Source of the DNA: Plebeiibacterium sediminum
GTDB lineage: Bacteria > Bacteroidota > Bacteroidia > Bacteroidales > Marinilabiliaceae
DNA: 64,000 nt
Direction: 5' to 3'
Assembly: GCF_026013605.1 (NCBI RefSeq)
Contig: NZ_JAPDPJ010000026.1
Location: 1-64,000, forward strand
A model generated the notes under the pieces. The model was not told where the DNA came from. It saw nothing but the letters and a program-made list of their open reading frames with translations, and did not search any database. Made by a program: the position numbers and the translations under genes. Below are positions 41,942 to 51,062 of this stretch, one piece after another (position 1 is the first letter of the stretch; each line of letters opens with the position of its first letter).

Positions 41942-43213
41942 ATGAGCGAAAAAAATTCAGGATATTTAGATATGGAGCTTTTACGATTCACCACTGCTGG
42001 TAGTGTTGATGATGGTAAAAGTACGTTAATCGGTAGACTTTTATATGATAGCAAGGCCATCTTCGAAGATCAGATGGAAGCTATTGAAAAGGCTAGTGAA
42101 AGAATAGGAAATGAAGAAGTAAACCTTGCTTTACTAACAGATGGACTAAGAGCGGAGAGAGAGCAGGGGATTACAATTGATGTTGCATATCGTTATTTTG
42201 CAACACCAAAACGTAAGTTTATTATTGCCGATACCCCGGGGCATATTCAGTATACACGTAATATGGTAACAGGAGCAAGTACTGCTAATGTTGCTATTAT
42301 TTTAGTGGATGCTCGTCATGGTGTGTTGGAACAAACAATGCGTCACTCTTATATTGCATCTTTACTTCAGATTCCACATGTTATCGTTTGTGTAAACAAA
42401 ATGGACTTAGTGGACTATGCAGAGGATACCTTTGAGAAAATTAAAAATGATATTGATGGTTTCTCATCAAAATTAAGTGTTAAGGATATTCGCTTTGTAC
42501 CAATTAGTGCACTTAAAGGTGATAATGTAGTAGATCGTTCCACAAAAATGGATTGGTATCAGGGACCAACACTATTGCATTTATTGGAGAACATTCATAT
42601 TAGCAGTGATGTTAATCATCAGGATTTCCGTTTCCCTGTACAATATGTTGTTCGCCCTCAAACTGCAGAATTTCCTGATTACAGAGGATATGGTGGTAGA
42701 ATAGCTTCAGGAGCCGTTAAGGTTGGTGATCCAATTACTGTTTTACCTTCAGGTTTTACTTCAAAAGTTAAAACAATTGATTTCTTTGAAGATACTTTAG
42801 AAGAAGCTTTTGCTCCACAATCAGTTACTATAACTCTTGAGGATGAGATTGATATTAGTAGAGGAGATATGTTGGTTAAGTCGGACAATACTCCAAAAAC
42901 TACTCAGGATTTAGAGTTGATGATTTGTTGGTTTAATGAAAGAAAACTAATACCGAGAGGTAAATATGTAATCAGACATACTTCAGCAGAGGCAAGATGT
43001 ATGGTTACTGATGTTCATTATAAAATGAATATTAATACCTTAGAGAAGGATACTGAAGATAAGGAAGTTTCAATGAATGATATTGCGAAAATATCATTAA
43101 GAGTAACAAAACCACTTCACGTTGATCCTTACATACAAAACAGAATTACAGGTAGTGTAATTTTAGTTGATGAAGGAACAAATGAAACTGTTGCTGCAGG
43201 TATGATTAAGTAG
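41942..43213 (+). CDS. cysN: Sulfate adenylyltransferase subunit 1 (GTPase)
   Basis: 423 residues, EF-Tu-like GTPase: G-S-V-D-D-G-K-S-T (about 20-28), D-T-P-G-H (about 96-100), N-K-M-D (about 151-154), then beta-barrel domains II and III. GTP hydrolysis drives sulfate activation by CysD. There is no fused CysC (APS kinase) domain, and no other assimilation genes are adjacent in the window. It ends before a terminator shared with the convergent outer-membrane protein gene. Confidence 0.95.
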   Translation: MSEKNSGYLDMELLRFTTAGSVDDGKSTLIGRLLYDSKAIFEDQMEAIEKASERIGNEEVNLALLTDGLRAEREQGITIDVAYRYFATPKRKFIIADTPGHIQYTRNMVTGASTANVAIILVDARHGVLEQTMRHSYIASLLQIPHVIVCVNKMDLVDYAEDTFEKIKNDIDGFSSKLSVKDIRFVPISALKGDNVVDRSTKMDWYQGPTLLHLLENIHISSDVNHQDFRFPVQYVVRPQTAEFPDYRGYGGRIASGAVKVGDPITVLPSGFTSKVKTIDFFEDTLEEAFAPQSVTITLEDEIDISRGDMLVKSDNTPKTTQDLELMICWFNERKLIPRGKYVIRHTSAEARCMVTDVHYKMNINTLEKDTEDKEVSMNDIAKISLRVTKPLHVDPYIQNRITGSVILVDEGTNETVAAGMIK

Positions 43214-43236
43214 TAATAGGAATTTTTAAGATATAA

Positions 43237-43275
43237 ATAACCCCGATGTTCAAAATTGATCATCGGGGTTTTTAT
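43237..43275. terminator. Terminator between cysN and the convergent FadL-like gene
   Basis: ATAACCCCGATG / CATCGGGG-TTTTTAT hairpin (stem 43241-43248 with 43261-43268) with A- and T-runs on the two sides. Confidence 0.88.
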
Positions 43276-43324
43276 TTTGTTTAATCCGAATCTTTTGGAT
43301 GAAACTCGGGTAAAGTATTTTCTT

Positions 43325-44860
43325 TTAGAATTTCAATCCAAAGGTAAAAACTATATTACTGTCTTTTACATCTGTTTTTACAATAGGAGGAGCGCCAACA
43401 TTAGCGTCATAAGAAGGATCCCAATTGTAATTGTAAGAATTCAATTCGTAAGACGATAACTTGTATGCAAAGTCAAAGAAATAATTGTTGAACCTGTATC
43501 CAAATCCTGCAGAGATACTTGTTACTTCATTATCCTTAGGATCCTCTTTGTATGGGGAACCTTGTAATGCGTATCCGCCTCTTAAACTGAATTGCTGATT
43601 AATTCTGTATTCAATTCCTGCTCTGAAATTATTGGTTGAAGTAAACATGTCTTTAATAATTTCATTTTGCTCGTTAATAATTGTAATGTCAGTCCAGTCA
43701 TCTACCGTACTATTGTATTTAGCGCCAGCATAATTGATGCGTTCGTAATCAAAACTTAAAATAGCGTTCTTACCGATAATATATGCTGCACTGGCTACTA
43801 ATTTATCGGGAGTTCTGAAGTTGTAATCGTATTCTCCGTCATACCCTTTATCTTCTCTGTTAAAATTAAAGAAAATACTGTTTATGTCGGCAGTGTAAGT
43901 TTCTTCAATGTTATACCAGGTTGGTGAATGGTAAGCTAAACCTACTCTTAATCCTTTTACAGGTAAAAGAATTACCCCTATTTTTAAATTCAATCCTGTA
44001 CCGGAAGCATCCAGAGTATTAGAAACAGTATATCTGCTAAACAATGGGTCATCAGCACCAACCGGAGCGTTATCTTCACTAAATTCTTCAAAGTATGTTG
44101 AATTTTCATTATAGTTTAAAAGTGAATAGTTGATGCTACCACCAGCTAGTAAAAAGTTACTTATGTTGGCCCCAAATGTAAAACTGAATTCACCGGTATA
44201 CCCTTTTTTCTCTAGTATCTTGGTTTGATGAACCCGGTCTTCACCCAATAAATAATTTGTATAATACAGGTCTCCTGATTCCGGATCTTCAAGATCAATC
44301 AGGTATGCATCGTAAGCAAGACCTGTATTGCCGGTTAGGTAATCCGGATCTGAAAGATCTGCATTGATTACAAACATATCGGTCATGGAATTGGAAACAT
44401 TTCTGGCATTGGCCATAGATCTGTAGTTGAAATTGTTATTTCTGTTGTACCCGATTCCAAAGTGTGTACTTATGAGTCCTTTACTCGATTCTCTCATGGG
44501 ACGATAAGTACCAACATATCCAATCTGATTGATGGCAAAAGAGGTTTTATTATCTTCTGATGAAATGTTAGTAAAGGATACTGCTTGAGGATTATTATAA
44601 TTACTCTCTGTTTTATTTAAGATTAATGATGGAGTAAAGGTGAATTCAGAAGATCTGTAGGCTGCAATACCGGCAGGGTTAATGCCTATTGCACTAAAAT
44701 CGCCTCCAAGAGATCCAAAAGCTCCTCCCATGGCAACAGAACGCGCCGTTCCTGAATATTGAGGCTGAGAATATCTCAGTACATCCTGATAAGTTTGCGA
44801 CATTAAAGCGCTACTAACTAATAGCGCCAATGCCGATATTTTTATTTTTAATTTCATCAT
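43325..44860 (-). CDS. FadL/OmpP1-like outer-membrane barrel protein
   Basis: 511 residues with signal peptide (L-A-L-L-V-S-S-A-L-M-S, cut near Q-T). Early motif R-S-V-A-M-G-G-A-F-G-S-L-G-G-D-F-S-A-I-G-I-N-P-A-G-I (about 41-66) is typical of the OMPP1/FadL/TodX family (the N-P-A-x box). Alternating beta strands continue to a C-terminal Phe (F-T-F-G-L-K-F). FadL proteins admit hydrophobic compounds; in Bacteroidota the substrates are mostly unknown. It follows the Ser/Arg-rich lipoprotein gene by 63 bases on the same strand, so the two may be co-expressed. Confidence 0.82.
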   Translation of the reverse strand: MMKLKIKISALALLVSSALMSQTYQDVLRYSQPQYSGTARSVAMGGAFGSLGGDFSAIGINPAGIAAYRSSEFTFTPSLILNKTESNYNNPQAVSFTNISSEDNKTSFAINQIGYVGTYRPMRESSKGLISTHFGIGYNRNNNFNYRSMANARNVSNSMTDMFVINADLSDPDYLTGNTGLAYDAYLIDLEDPESGDLYYTNYLLGEDRVHQTKILEKKGYTGEFSFTFGANISNFLLAGGSINYSLLNYNENSTYFEEFSEDNAPVGADDPLFSRYTVSNTLDASGTGLNLKIGVILLPVKGLRVGLAYHSPTWYNIEETYTADINSIFFNFNREDKGYDGEYDYNFRTPDKLVASAAYIIGKNAILSFDYERINYAGAKYNSTVDDWTDITIINEQNEIIKDMFTSTNNFRAGIEYRINQQFSLRGGYALQGSPYKEDPKDNEVTSISAGFGYRFNNYFFDFAYKLSSYELNSYNYNWDPSYDANVGAPPIVKTDVKDSNIVFTFGLKF

Positions 44861-44923
44861 AATTGTTCATTTAAGATATTACAGGCTCATAAAGATTGTA
44901 CCAAACAAAGGTGTAATTTATTA

Positions 44924-46321
44924 TTATCTACCTCTGCTACCAGATCTGCTGCTACCGCTACTACCACTGCTTGATCTGCTACTACCGCTACTACTTGATC
45001 TGCTGCTTCCACTACTTGATCTTGATCCACTGGAATAAGATGATGATGACGATCTTGAACCGCTGTTGTAAGATGGAGTGTACGATCTTGATGATGAACT
45101 GCTGCTTGATCTGTTATAGTTTGAGCTATTGCTTTTGGCACTTCCAGTTGAGTAAGTGCTTCTGTTACTTCTTGTGTTGGTGTAACGGCTGTTCGATGAA
45201 CTGCTTTTACTTGTGCTTGCAGGACTACTGCTACGTGAACTTCTGTTGTATGTACTCCTTGAATTCGAACTGCTTGTGGCAGGTCTTGTGTATGTTGGGG
45301 TATATGTACTTCTTGTTGAAGTTCTGTTTGTTTGAGCAGTAGATTTTGTTGATGTTGCTGCACTTCTGTTATAAGAAGCCCTTGTTGTTCTCTCAGTTGT
45401 TGTTGTATTTGTTCTTGTTCTTGAAGGGCTCTGAGCAACACGGCTTGTGCGTCCTAAATCACCAGTGTTTGACGATCTGGTTGACTTAGTAGTAGGTACT
45501 ACTTGTCTGTTATTAGATACTCTATCAGAATAAACATCGCGAGGGGCTCTTACTCTGTTGATGTTGTTTGCATAGTTACCGTAATTTCCATAGTGTGGAT
45601 ATCCGGCATAGTGGTGATGGTGATAAGGATATCCCCAGTTATTATAATACGGGCTATACCAATTGCTATATCCAAAACCAAATCCCCAACTGCTGTATGG
45701 GTAGTTCCATCCATAGCTTCCATACCATCCATAATAATTATAAGGGCTTCTGTATCTCCAGTTGTAATAATATGGGCTATACCATTCAGGAACTACAATT
45801 GCATAATCTCCTTCAACGTAAACATTGTAATCAAAGCCACTACCAAAGATTACTTCATTGTATAAAGGAGACCAGTATGGAATTCCAACAAATGGACCAT
45901 GAAATTTAGCCAATCGCTGTGCATAATCTCTGTCTATATCAGAACCTTCATAATCGTTAACCCAGTATCCGGTTTCTTCGTTATAATATAACATAGTATC
46001 AACTTCTTCAACGGAGTCGTCAGTTAATAACTGAGTATACTCTTGTTGAATACCACTAAAGTCTCTTAAATCTTCTTGTTCTTTGGCAACTGCAGATTGT
46101 TGATAAGAGCTTTTAAGTTGTGAGTATGTTTTATTATCTTGTTTTTTAATCTCTTTGTCAGGTGCTGGCAATGAAGAGTAACTCTCTGCTATAGCCAATG
46201 GCTTATCTGAAGGGTTATAGTATAAATCATCTTCATATACACTTGCATTATTCATCTGATAGGTGGCACAACCAGATAAAATTAATAATGCTGTCGCTGA
46301 TAATAATAATATATTTTTCAT
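44924..46321 (-). CDS. Lipoprotein with Tyr/Pro/Gly-rich centre and Ser/Arg/Thr-rich low-complexity tail
   Basis: 465 residues with signal peptide and lipobox (I-L-S-G-C-A, Cys18). The middle (about 165-250) is rich in Tyr, Trp, Gly and His (Y-Y-N-W-R-Y-R-S-P-Y-N-Y-Y-G-W-Y-G). From about residue 265 to the end it is nearly all Ser, Arg, Thr, Asn (repeated S-S-S-R-S-S-S-G-S). The near-repetitive codons keep other frames open too; those are not genes. It could be an adhesive or stress-resistant surface protein; I do not recognise a family. Repeat-rich DNA may vary in length between strains. Confidence 0.75.
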   Translation of the reverse strand: MKNILLLSATALLILSGCATYQMNNASVYEDDLYYNPSDKPLAIAESYSSLPAPDKEIKKQDNKTYSQLKSSYQQSAVAKEQEDLRDFSGIQQEYTQLLTDDSVEEVDTMLYYNEETGYWVNDYEGSDIDRDYAQRLAKFHGPFVGIPYWSPLYNEVIFGSGFDYNVYVEGDYAIVVPEWYSPYYYNWRYRSPYNYYGWYGSYGWNYPYSSWGFGFGYSNWYSPYYNNWGYPYHHHHYAGYPHYGNYGNYANNINRVRAPRDVYSDRVSNNRQVVPTTKSTRSSNTGDLGRTSRVAQSPSRTRTNTTTTERTTRASYNRSAATSTKSTAQTNRTSTRSTYTPTYTRPATSSSNSRSTYNRSSRSSSPASTSKSSSSNSRYTNTRSNRSTYSTGSAKSNSSNYNRSSSSSSSRSYTPSYNSGSRSSSSSYSSGSRSSSGSSRSSSSGSSRSSSGSSGSSRSGSRGR

Positions 46322-47009
46322 AGCTCTAGTGTTACACTGTTAAACCAATTATCAATCGTAAAAAAAGTAATTATTACTGTAAAAATCACATTTAAAGTGT
46401 AAAAATTGTCACTTTAACTGAAAGATCTTACATGTTAAAAATATCAATAATCGTGCCGTATTGAGGTATGTAGCTTGTTTAAGTTAAAATTTAGTTAAAA
46501 TTCTTTGGGATTAAGAATGGATGTTTTCTATATTATTTATAATCAGAAGGAAGGAGTGTTTGTTACTAACCCTTTTATTCAGTTATGGTATATCAAGGAT
46601 ATGACTTCTTAATTACTTTGGTTTAACTATGAATATTTTATTTTACTACTGTTTAAACTCTTTCTTTTGGGGATCAAAAAAGAAGGAAATTACTTATCCT
46701 ATCGATGTTTCATAATTCGGCATAAATAGTAAGGCTTGATTTATGATTTAAATGTTGGGCAGACATTCCTTGTGCTGAGTGAGGAATCTTATCTTTGGTG
46801 TTGAATCCATGCCCTGACCTAAAACATAACTTATATTTTTATTTATGGCAGATGTGCGAAAATGAATTTATTTTTCACACAAATACTATTCCTAAAGTGC
46901 TGTAAATTTTGTTATTTTGCGAATCCTTTTATAATAGTATGAATGAACCTGGTGTTCAATTAAATTATAGAAGCGAGAAAAAGAGAAGAAATACGAATAA
47001 TATTTAAAT
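46322..47009. other. 688-base intergenic region, no gene seen
   Basis: AT-rich, with the divergent start regions of the lipoprotein (minus) and proS (plus). An imperfect inverted repeat (TGTGCGAAAA / TTTTTCACACA, about 46852-46882) and a TTATTTTG promoter-like box (46912-46919) lie on the proS side. I see no tRNA, riboswitch or conserved frame. Confidence 0.4.
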
Positions 47010-48485
47010 ATGGCAAAAGGATTAACTAAGAGGAGTGTAGATTACTCTCAGTGGTATAATGAATTGGTAATAAAGGCTGATTTGGCCGAAAACTCTGCAG
47101 TAAGAGGTTGTATGGTAATTAAGCCCTATGGATACGCCATTTGGGAGAAAATGCAACAACAATTGGATAAGATGTTTAAGGAAACAGGTCATGTAAATGC
47201 ATATTTCCCTTTATTTATACCAAAATCATTTTTTAGTAAAGAAGCTGATCACGTAGAAGGTTTTGCTAAAGAATGTGCAGTTGTAACACATTATCGTTTA
47301 ATGAACGACCCTGACGGTAAAGGTGTTGTTGTTGATCCGGATGCTAAATTAGAAGAAGAACTTATTGTTCGACCAACTTCGGAAACCATTATTTGGAATA
47401 CCTATAAAAACTGGATTCAATCATACAGAGATCTTCCTATTAAATGTAACCAGTGGGCTAACGTGGTTCGTTGGGAAATGAGAACAAGATTGTTTTTAAG
47501 AACTGCTGAATTTTTATGGCAAGAAGGGCATACTGCTCATGCTACTAAAGAAGAGGCGATCGAAGAAACTGAAACAATGATTAAGGTGTATGCTGAATTT
47601 GCTGAGAAATATTTAGGCGTTCCTGTTGTGCAGGGTGTTAAAACAGCTAATGAGCGTTTTGCAGGTGCATTGGAAACTTATACTATTGAGGCTTTAATGC
47701 AGGATGGAAAAGCACTTCAGTCAGGTACATCTCACTTTTTAGGTCAAAACTTTGCTAAAGCCTTTGATGTTAAATTTGCAAGCAAAGAAGGTACTGAAGA
47801 TTATGTTTGGGCTACATCATGGGGTGTTTCTACTCGTTTAATGGGTGCATTAATTATGGCGCACTCTGATGATTATGGATTGGTGTTGCCTCCTAAATTA
47901 GCTCCAATTCAAGTAGCTATTGTACCAATTTATAAGAGTGCTGAAGATTTAGCTAAAATTTCAGAGAAAGTAGATGTAATAGTGAAGAACTTAAAAGACA
48001 GAGGTATTTCTGTTAAGTTTGATGATAGTGATAACCGTAAGCCAGGTTGGAAATTTGCTCAGTATGAATTACAAGGGGTACCTGTACGTTTAGCAGTTGG
48101 ACCTCGCGATATTGAAAACAATACCATTGAAGTTGCTAGAAGAGATAATTTAACTAAAGAGGTTGTTTCAATTGAAAATATCGATGCTTATGTAGCTGAT
48201 CTTTTAGAAAAGATCCAGGATGGCATTTTCCAGAAAGCACTTGATTTCAGATCAGAAATGACTACTCAAGTTGAGTCGTATGATGAGTTTAAGAAGGTAC
48301 TTAAAGAAAAAGGTGGTTTTATTTTAGCACACTGGGACGGTACTTCTGAAACAGAGCAAAAAATTAAAGATGAAACTAAAGCAACCATTCGTTGTATTCC
48401 TTTAGAAGGTGATAAAACTCCAGGAAAATGTATTGTTACAGGTAATCCATCAAAGCAAATGGTACTGTTTGCAAAGGCTTATTAA
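47010..48485 (+). CDS. proS: Prolyl-tRNA synthetase (archaeal/eukaryal-type, short form)
   Basis: 491 residues, class II synthetase of the form without the bacterial insertion domain: R-P-T-S-E-T (about 126-131), [22 protein letters not shown] in the motif 2 region, and the C-terminal extension ending in Tyr (L-F-A-K-A-Y) typical of this type. It charges tRNA-Pro in the cytoplasm. A tRNA-Pro lies elsewhere in this window, with no functional link implied. A terminator follows. Confidence 0.94.
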   Translation: MAKGLTKRSVDYSQWYNELVIKADLAENSAVRGCMVIKPYGYAIWEKMQQQLDKMFKETGHVNAYFPLFIPKSFFSKEADHVEGFAKECAVVTHYRLMNDPDGKGVVVDPDAKLEEELIVRPTSETIIWNTYKNWIQSYRDLPIKCNQWANVVRWEMRTRLFLRTAEFLWQEGHTAHATKEEAIEETETMIKVYAEFAEKYLGVPVVQGVKTANERFAGALETYTIEALMQDGKALQSGTSHFLGQNFAKAFDVKFASKEGTEDYVWATSWGVSTRLMGALIMAHSDDYGLVLPPKLAPIQVAIVPIYKSAEDLAKISEKVDVIVKNLKDRGISVKFDDSDNRKPGWKFAQYELQGVPVRLAVGPRDIENNTIEVARRDNLTKEVVSIENIDAYVADLLEKIQDGIFQKALDFRSEMTTQVESYDEFKKVLKEKGGFILAHWDGTSETEQKIKDETKATIRCIPLEGDKTPGKCIVTGNPSKQMVLFAKAY

Positions 48486-48511
48486 GAGTAATACATTATA
48501 ATGATATTTGT

Positions 48512-48545
48512 CAGGGAAGCTATTTTAATGGCTTCCCTTTTTTGT
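48512..48545 (+). terminator. proS terminator
   Basis: AGGGAAGC / GCTTCCCT hairpin (48513-48538) followed by TTTTTTG. Confidence 0.85.
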
Positions 48546-48546
48546 T

Positions 48547-48577
48547 TTTGGCTTTTTTACATTTACATTTAGATTTG
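48547..48577 (+). promoter_or_regulatory. Consensus Bacteroidota promoter of the PLDc_N gene
   Basis: TTTG (48547-48550), 19 bases, TAGATTTG (48570-48577): an exact match to the TTTG-N19-TAnnTTTG consensus, starting right after the proS terminator's T-run. Confidence 0.7.
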
Positions 48578-48635
48578 AAAAACTCTATGGTGCCAATGAC
48601 GCATCAACTTCAATTATTAATTGATATTTAAAAAT

Positions 48636-48842
48636 ATGACTTTAGCGTTTTTATTTGGAGGTATTGAGATAATCATTTTACTGGTTGTTTTGTTGCCGCT
48701 TTTTGCCTTAATCAGTATTTTAAAAAGTGAATTCGAGGGTAATGATAAACTCATATGGGTATTAGTTGTTTTGTTCATGCCGTTTTTAGGTGCAATACTA
48801 TACTTCATTATAGGTAAGGATAAGAGAATAAATAAATATTAG
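48636..48842 (+). CDS. PLDc_N-domain small membrane protein
   Basis: 68 residues with two membrane helices (about 6-27 and 38-60). The L-I-W-V-L-V-V-L-F-M-P-F-L-G-A-I-L-Y-F-I-I-G pattern (about 39-60) is that of the phospholipase D N-terminal domain found at the start of cardiolipin synthases, here alone. A basic tail (K-D-K-R-I-N-K-Y) follows. Stand-alone PLDc_N proteins are common; function unknown. Start ATG 48636 chosen over TTG 48621. Confidence 0.8.
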   Translation: MTLAFLFGGIEIIILLVVLLPLFALISILKSEFEGNDKLIWVLVVLFMPFLGAILYFIIGKDKRINKY

Positions 48843-48903
48843 TGCAAATTATTAGTTATAGATATATTTTCAGATTGATAATCTGATTTAATTCATCGTT
48901 AAA

Positions 48904-50136
48904 ATGATAAATATAAAAGATAGATTCTTAAAGTATGTTGGGTTTGATACTCAATCTGATACAGATACAGGATTAACACCTTCAACTCCGGGACAGATGT
49001 TTTTTTCTGAAAAGTTAGTTGAGGAATTAAAGGAAATGGGACTTGAGGAAGTGGAGCTTGATGATAATGGATATGTGATGGCTACCATTCCTTCAAATGT
49101 TGATCATGAAGTTCCTGTAATTGGTTTTATTGCTCATGTGGATACCAGTCCGGATTTTAGCGGTAAAAATGTAAATCCGCAAATCGTTGAAAATTATGAT
49201 GGCAATGCTATTGTATTAAATAAGGAGGAGAATATCATTCTCGCTCCTGATGAATTTCCTGAGTTGAAAAAATATGTGGGTCAAACATTGATTACAACAG
49301 ATGGAACTACATTATTAGGGGCTGATGATAAAGCTGGAGTAGCCGAAATAATGACTGCCACAGAATATTTATTAAATCATCCTGAAATTAAGCACGGTAA
49401 AATTCGCATAGGATTTACCCCTGATGAAGAAATTGGAGCCGGTGCTGATTATTTTGATGTGGAAAAATTTGGTGCTGAATATGCTTACACAATGGATGGT
49501 GGCGAAATTGGCGAATTGGAATATGAAAATTTTAATGCTGCGCTAGCTAAGGTTACGGTTCTTGGTAGAAATGTACATCCTGGTTATGCAAAAAATAAAA
49601 TGCGTAATTCAATCAGGATTGCAAATCAGATTATTACCATGCTTCCACGTGTTGAAACACCGGAGCATACTTCTGATTACGAAGGATTTTACCACTTGAT
49701 GTCTTTTAACGGAGAAGTAGAAAAAAGTGAATTGCTTTATATCATCCGTGATTTTAAGCGTGATCGTTTTGAAGACAGGAAGAAGGAAATTAAGCATATT
49801 GTAAGTAAGATAAATAAAGAATATGGTGAAGGTACAGTTAGTATTGAGGTGAAAGATCAGTACTACAATATGCGCGAAAAAGTAGAGCCTGTAAAATATA
49901 TAGTTGACAATGCTCAAAAGGCAATGGAACAAGTGGGTGTAAAACCTTTGGTTAAACCAATCAGAGGTGGTACTGATGGTTCTCGTTTATCTTTTATGGG
50001 ATTACCAACCCCTAATATTTTTGCCGGAGGACATAATTTTCATGGTCGATTTGAATTTGTTCCTTTAGAAAGCATGCAAAAGGCAGTAGAAGTAATCTTA
50101 AAGATTGTTGAACTTGCGGCTGCAGAGAAAGAATAA
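48904..50136 (+). CDS. pepT: Peptidase T (tripeptide aminopeptidase)
   Basis: 410 residues, M20B metallopeptidase with two zinc sites: A-H-V-D-T-S-P (about 78-84), [10 protein letters not shown] (about 140-149), D-E-E-I-G-A-G (about 175-181), D-G-G-E-I-G-E-L-E and the C-terminal [11 protein letters not shown]. It removes N-terminal residues from tripeptides in the cytoplasm. Own unit; about 200 non-coding bases with no clear structure separate it from the peroxiredoxin gene. Confidence 0.94.
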   Translation: MINIKDRFLKYVGFDTQSDTDTGLTPSTPGQMFFSEKLVEELKEMGLEEVELDDNGYVMATIPSNVDHEVPVIGFIAHVDTSPDFSGKNVNPQIVENYDGNAIVLNKEENIILAPDEFPELKKYVGQTLITTDGTTLLGADDKAGVAEIMTATEYLLNHPEIKHGKIRIGFTPDEEIGAGADYFDVEKFGAEYAYTMDGGEIGELEYENFNAALAKVTVLGRNVHPGYAKNKMRNSIRIANQIITMLPRVETPEHTSDYEGFYHLMSFNGEVEKSELLYIIRDFKRDRFEDRKKEIKHIVSKINKEYGEGTVSIEVKDQYYNMREKVEPVKYIVDNAQKAMEQVGVKPLVKPIRGGTDGSRLSFMGLPTPNIFAGGHNFHGRFEFVPLESMQKAVEVILKIVELAAAEKE

Positions 50137-50339
50137 TTTTCGGCAGTATTAAGGAGATTAAATATTTTTATAAAAAAAAATAAGATGGTTTAAGTTGTTG
50201 TTGTATAGGGTTATAAATGTATTTTATAGTTGTTTGTAGAATATTTTTATAAAATCGTTTCAAACATTTTAAACTTTCTTTTGTTTGGTTTTTGTGATTA
50301 ATAATTTAACAAGAACATTATAAACAAATTCAAAAAATT

Positions 50340-50975
50340 ATGTCAGTTTTAGTAGGAAAAAAAGCACCAGCATTCAAAGCAGAAGCTGTAGTAAACGGAG
50401 GTGAAATCGTAGCAGATTATTCATTAGATCAATTTATTGGTAAAAAGAATGTAGTATTATTCTTTTATCCAGCAGACTTTACTTTCGTTTGCCCAACTGA
50501 AATTATTGCATTTCAAGATAAATTAGCTGAGTTCGAAAAAAGAAACGTTCAAGTAATTGGTGTTTCTGTAGATTCAGCTTTCTCTCACTGGAAGTGGTTA
50601 CAAACAGAGAAAAAAGAAGGTGGTATTAAAGGAGTTAATTTCCCATTAGTAGCAGATGCTTCTATGACCATCTCTGAAAATTATGATGTATTAGCAGGTG
50701 AGTATGATTATAACGACGAAGGTCAATTAGTATTTGAAGGTAACCCACAAGCTTACCGTGGTTTATTTTTAATTGACAAAGAAGGTGTTGTACGTCATCA
50801 GGTTGTTAACGATATGCCATTAGGACGTAGTGTTGATGAAACTTTACGTATGGTTGATGCACTTCAGTTTTTTGAAGAAAACGGAGAAGTATGTCCAGCT
50901 AACTGGCATGCCGGTGAAGAAGGGTTAACTGCTTCACAAGAAGGTATCTCTGCATACCTTGGAAAAAGAGAGTAA
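50340..50975 (+). CDS. Typical 2-Cys peroxiredoxin (AhpC/Prx1 family)
   Basis: 211 residues. The peroxidatic Cys51 lies in D-F-T-F-V-C-P-T-E and the resolving Cys185 in V-C-P-A-N-W, with active-site Y-P-A-D-F upstream. It reduces hydrogen peroxide and organic peroxides, with recycling by thioredoxin (trxB is in this window). The codon use is that of a strongly expressed gene (many AAA, GAA and GTA; uniform). A strong terminator follows, overlapping the pabB promoter. Confidence 0.95.
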   Translation: MSVLVGKKAPAFKAEAVVNGGEIVADYSLDQFIGKKNVVLFFYPADFTFVCPTEIIAFQDKLAEFEKRNVQVIGVSVDSAFSHWKWLQTEKKEGGIKGVNFPLVADASMTISENYDVLAGEYDYNDEGQLVFEGNPQAYRGLFLIDKEGVVRHQVVNDMPLGRSVDETLRMVDALQFFEENGEVCPANWHAGEEGLTASQEGISAYLGKRE

Positions 50976-51015
50976 ATTTTTCTATTGATTATTTAGAATT
51001 ATTTGTATGTATACT

Positions 51016-51047
51016 AAAGCACCTACGGTTTGTAGGTGCTTTTTTTA
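51016..51047 (+). terminator. Peroxiredoxin terminator overlapping the pabB promoter
   Basis: 11-bp perfect stem AAAGCACCTAC / GTAGGTGCTTT (51016-51026 with 51032-51042), 5-base loop GGTTT, then T-run. Confidence 0.9.
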
Positions 51048-51058
51048 TTTTAAATTTG
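51029..51058 (+). promoter_or_regulatory. pabB promoter, -33 inside the terminator loop
   Basis: TTTG (51029-51032; three of the four bases in the terminator loop), 18 bases, TAAATTTG (51051-51058). The ATG at 51063 lies only 5 bases after the -7 element, so the transcript would be leaderless or almost so. Confidence 0.65.
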
Positions 51059-51062
51059 CCCC

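Noticed and set aside
44887-45441. Long minus-strand frame (184 codons) over the Ser/Arg-rich tail, and plus-strand frames opposite it
   Set aside because: Gln/His/Val- or Cys/Tyr-rich by-products of near-repetitive codons in the real lipoprotein gene; no start context or domain.
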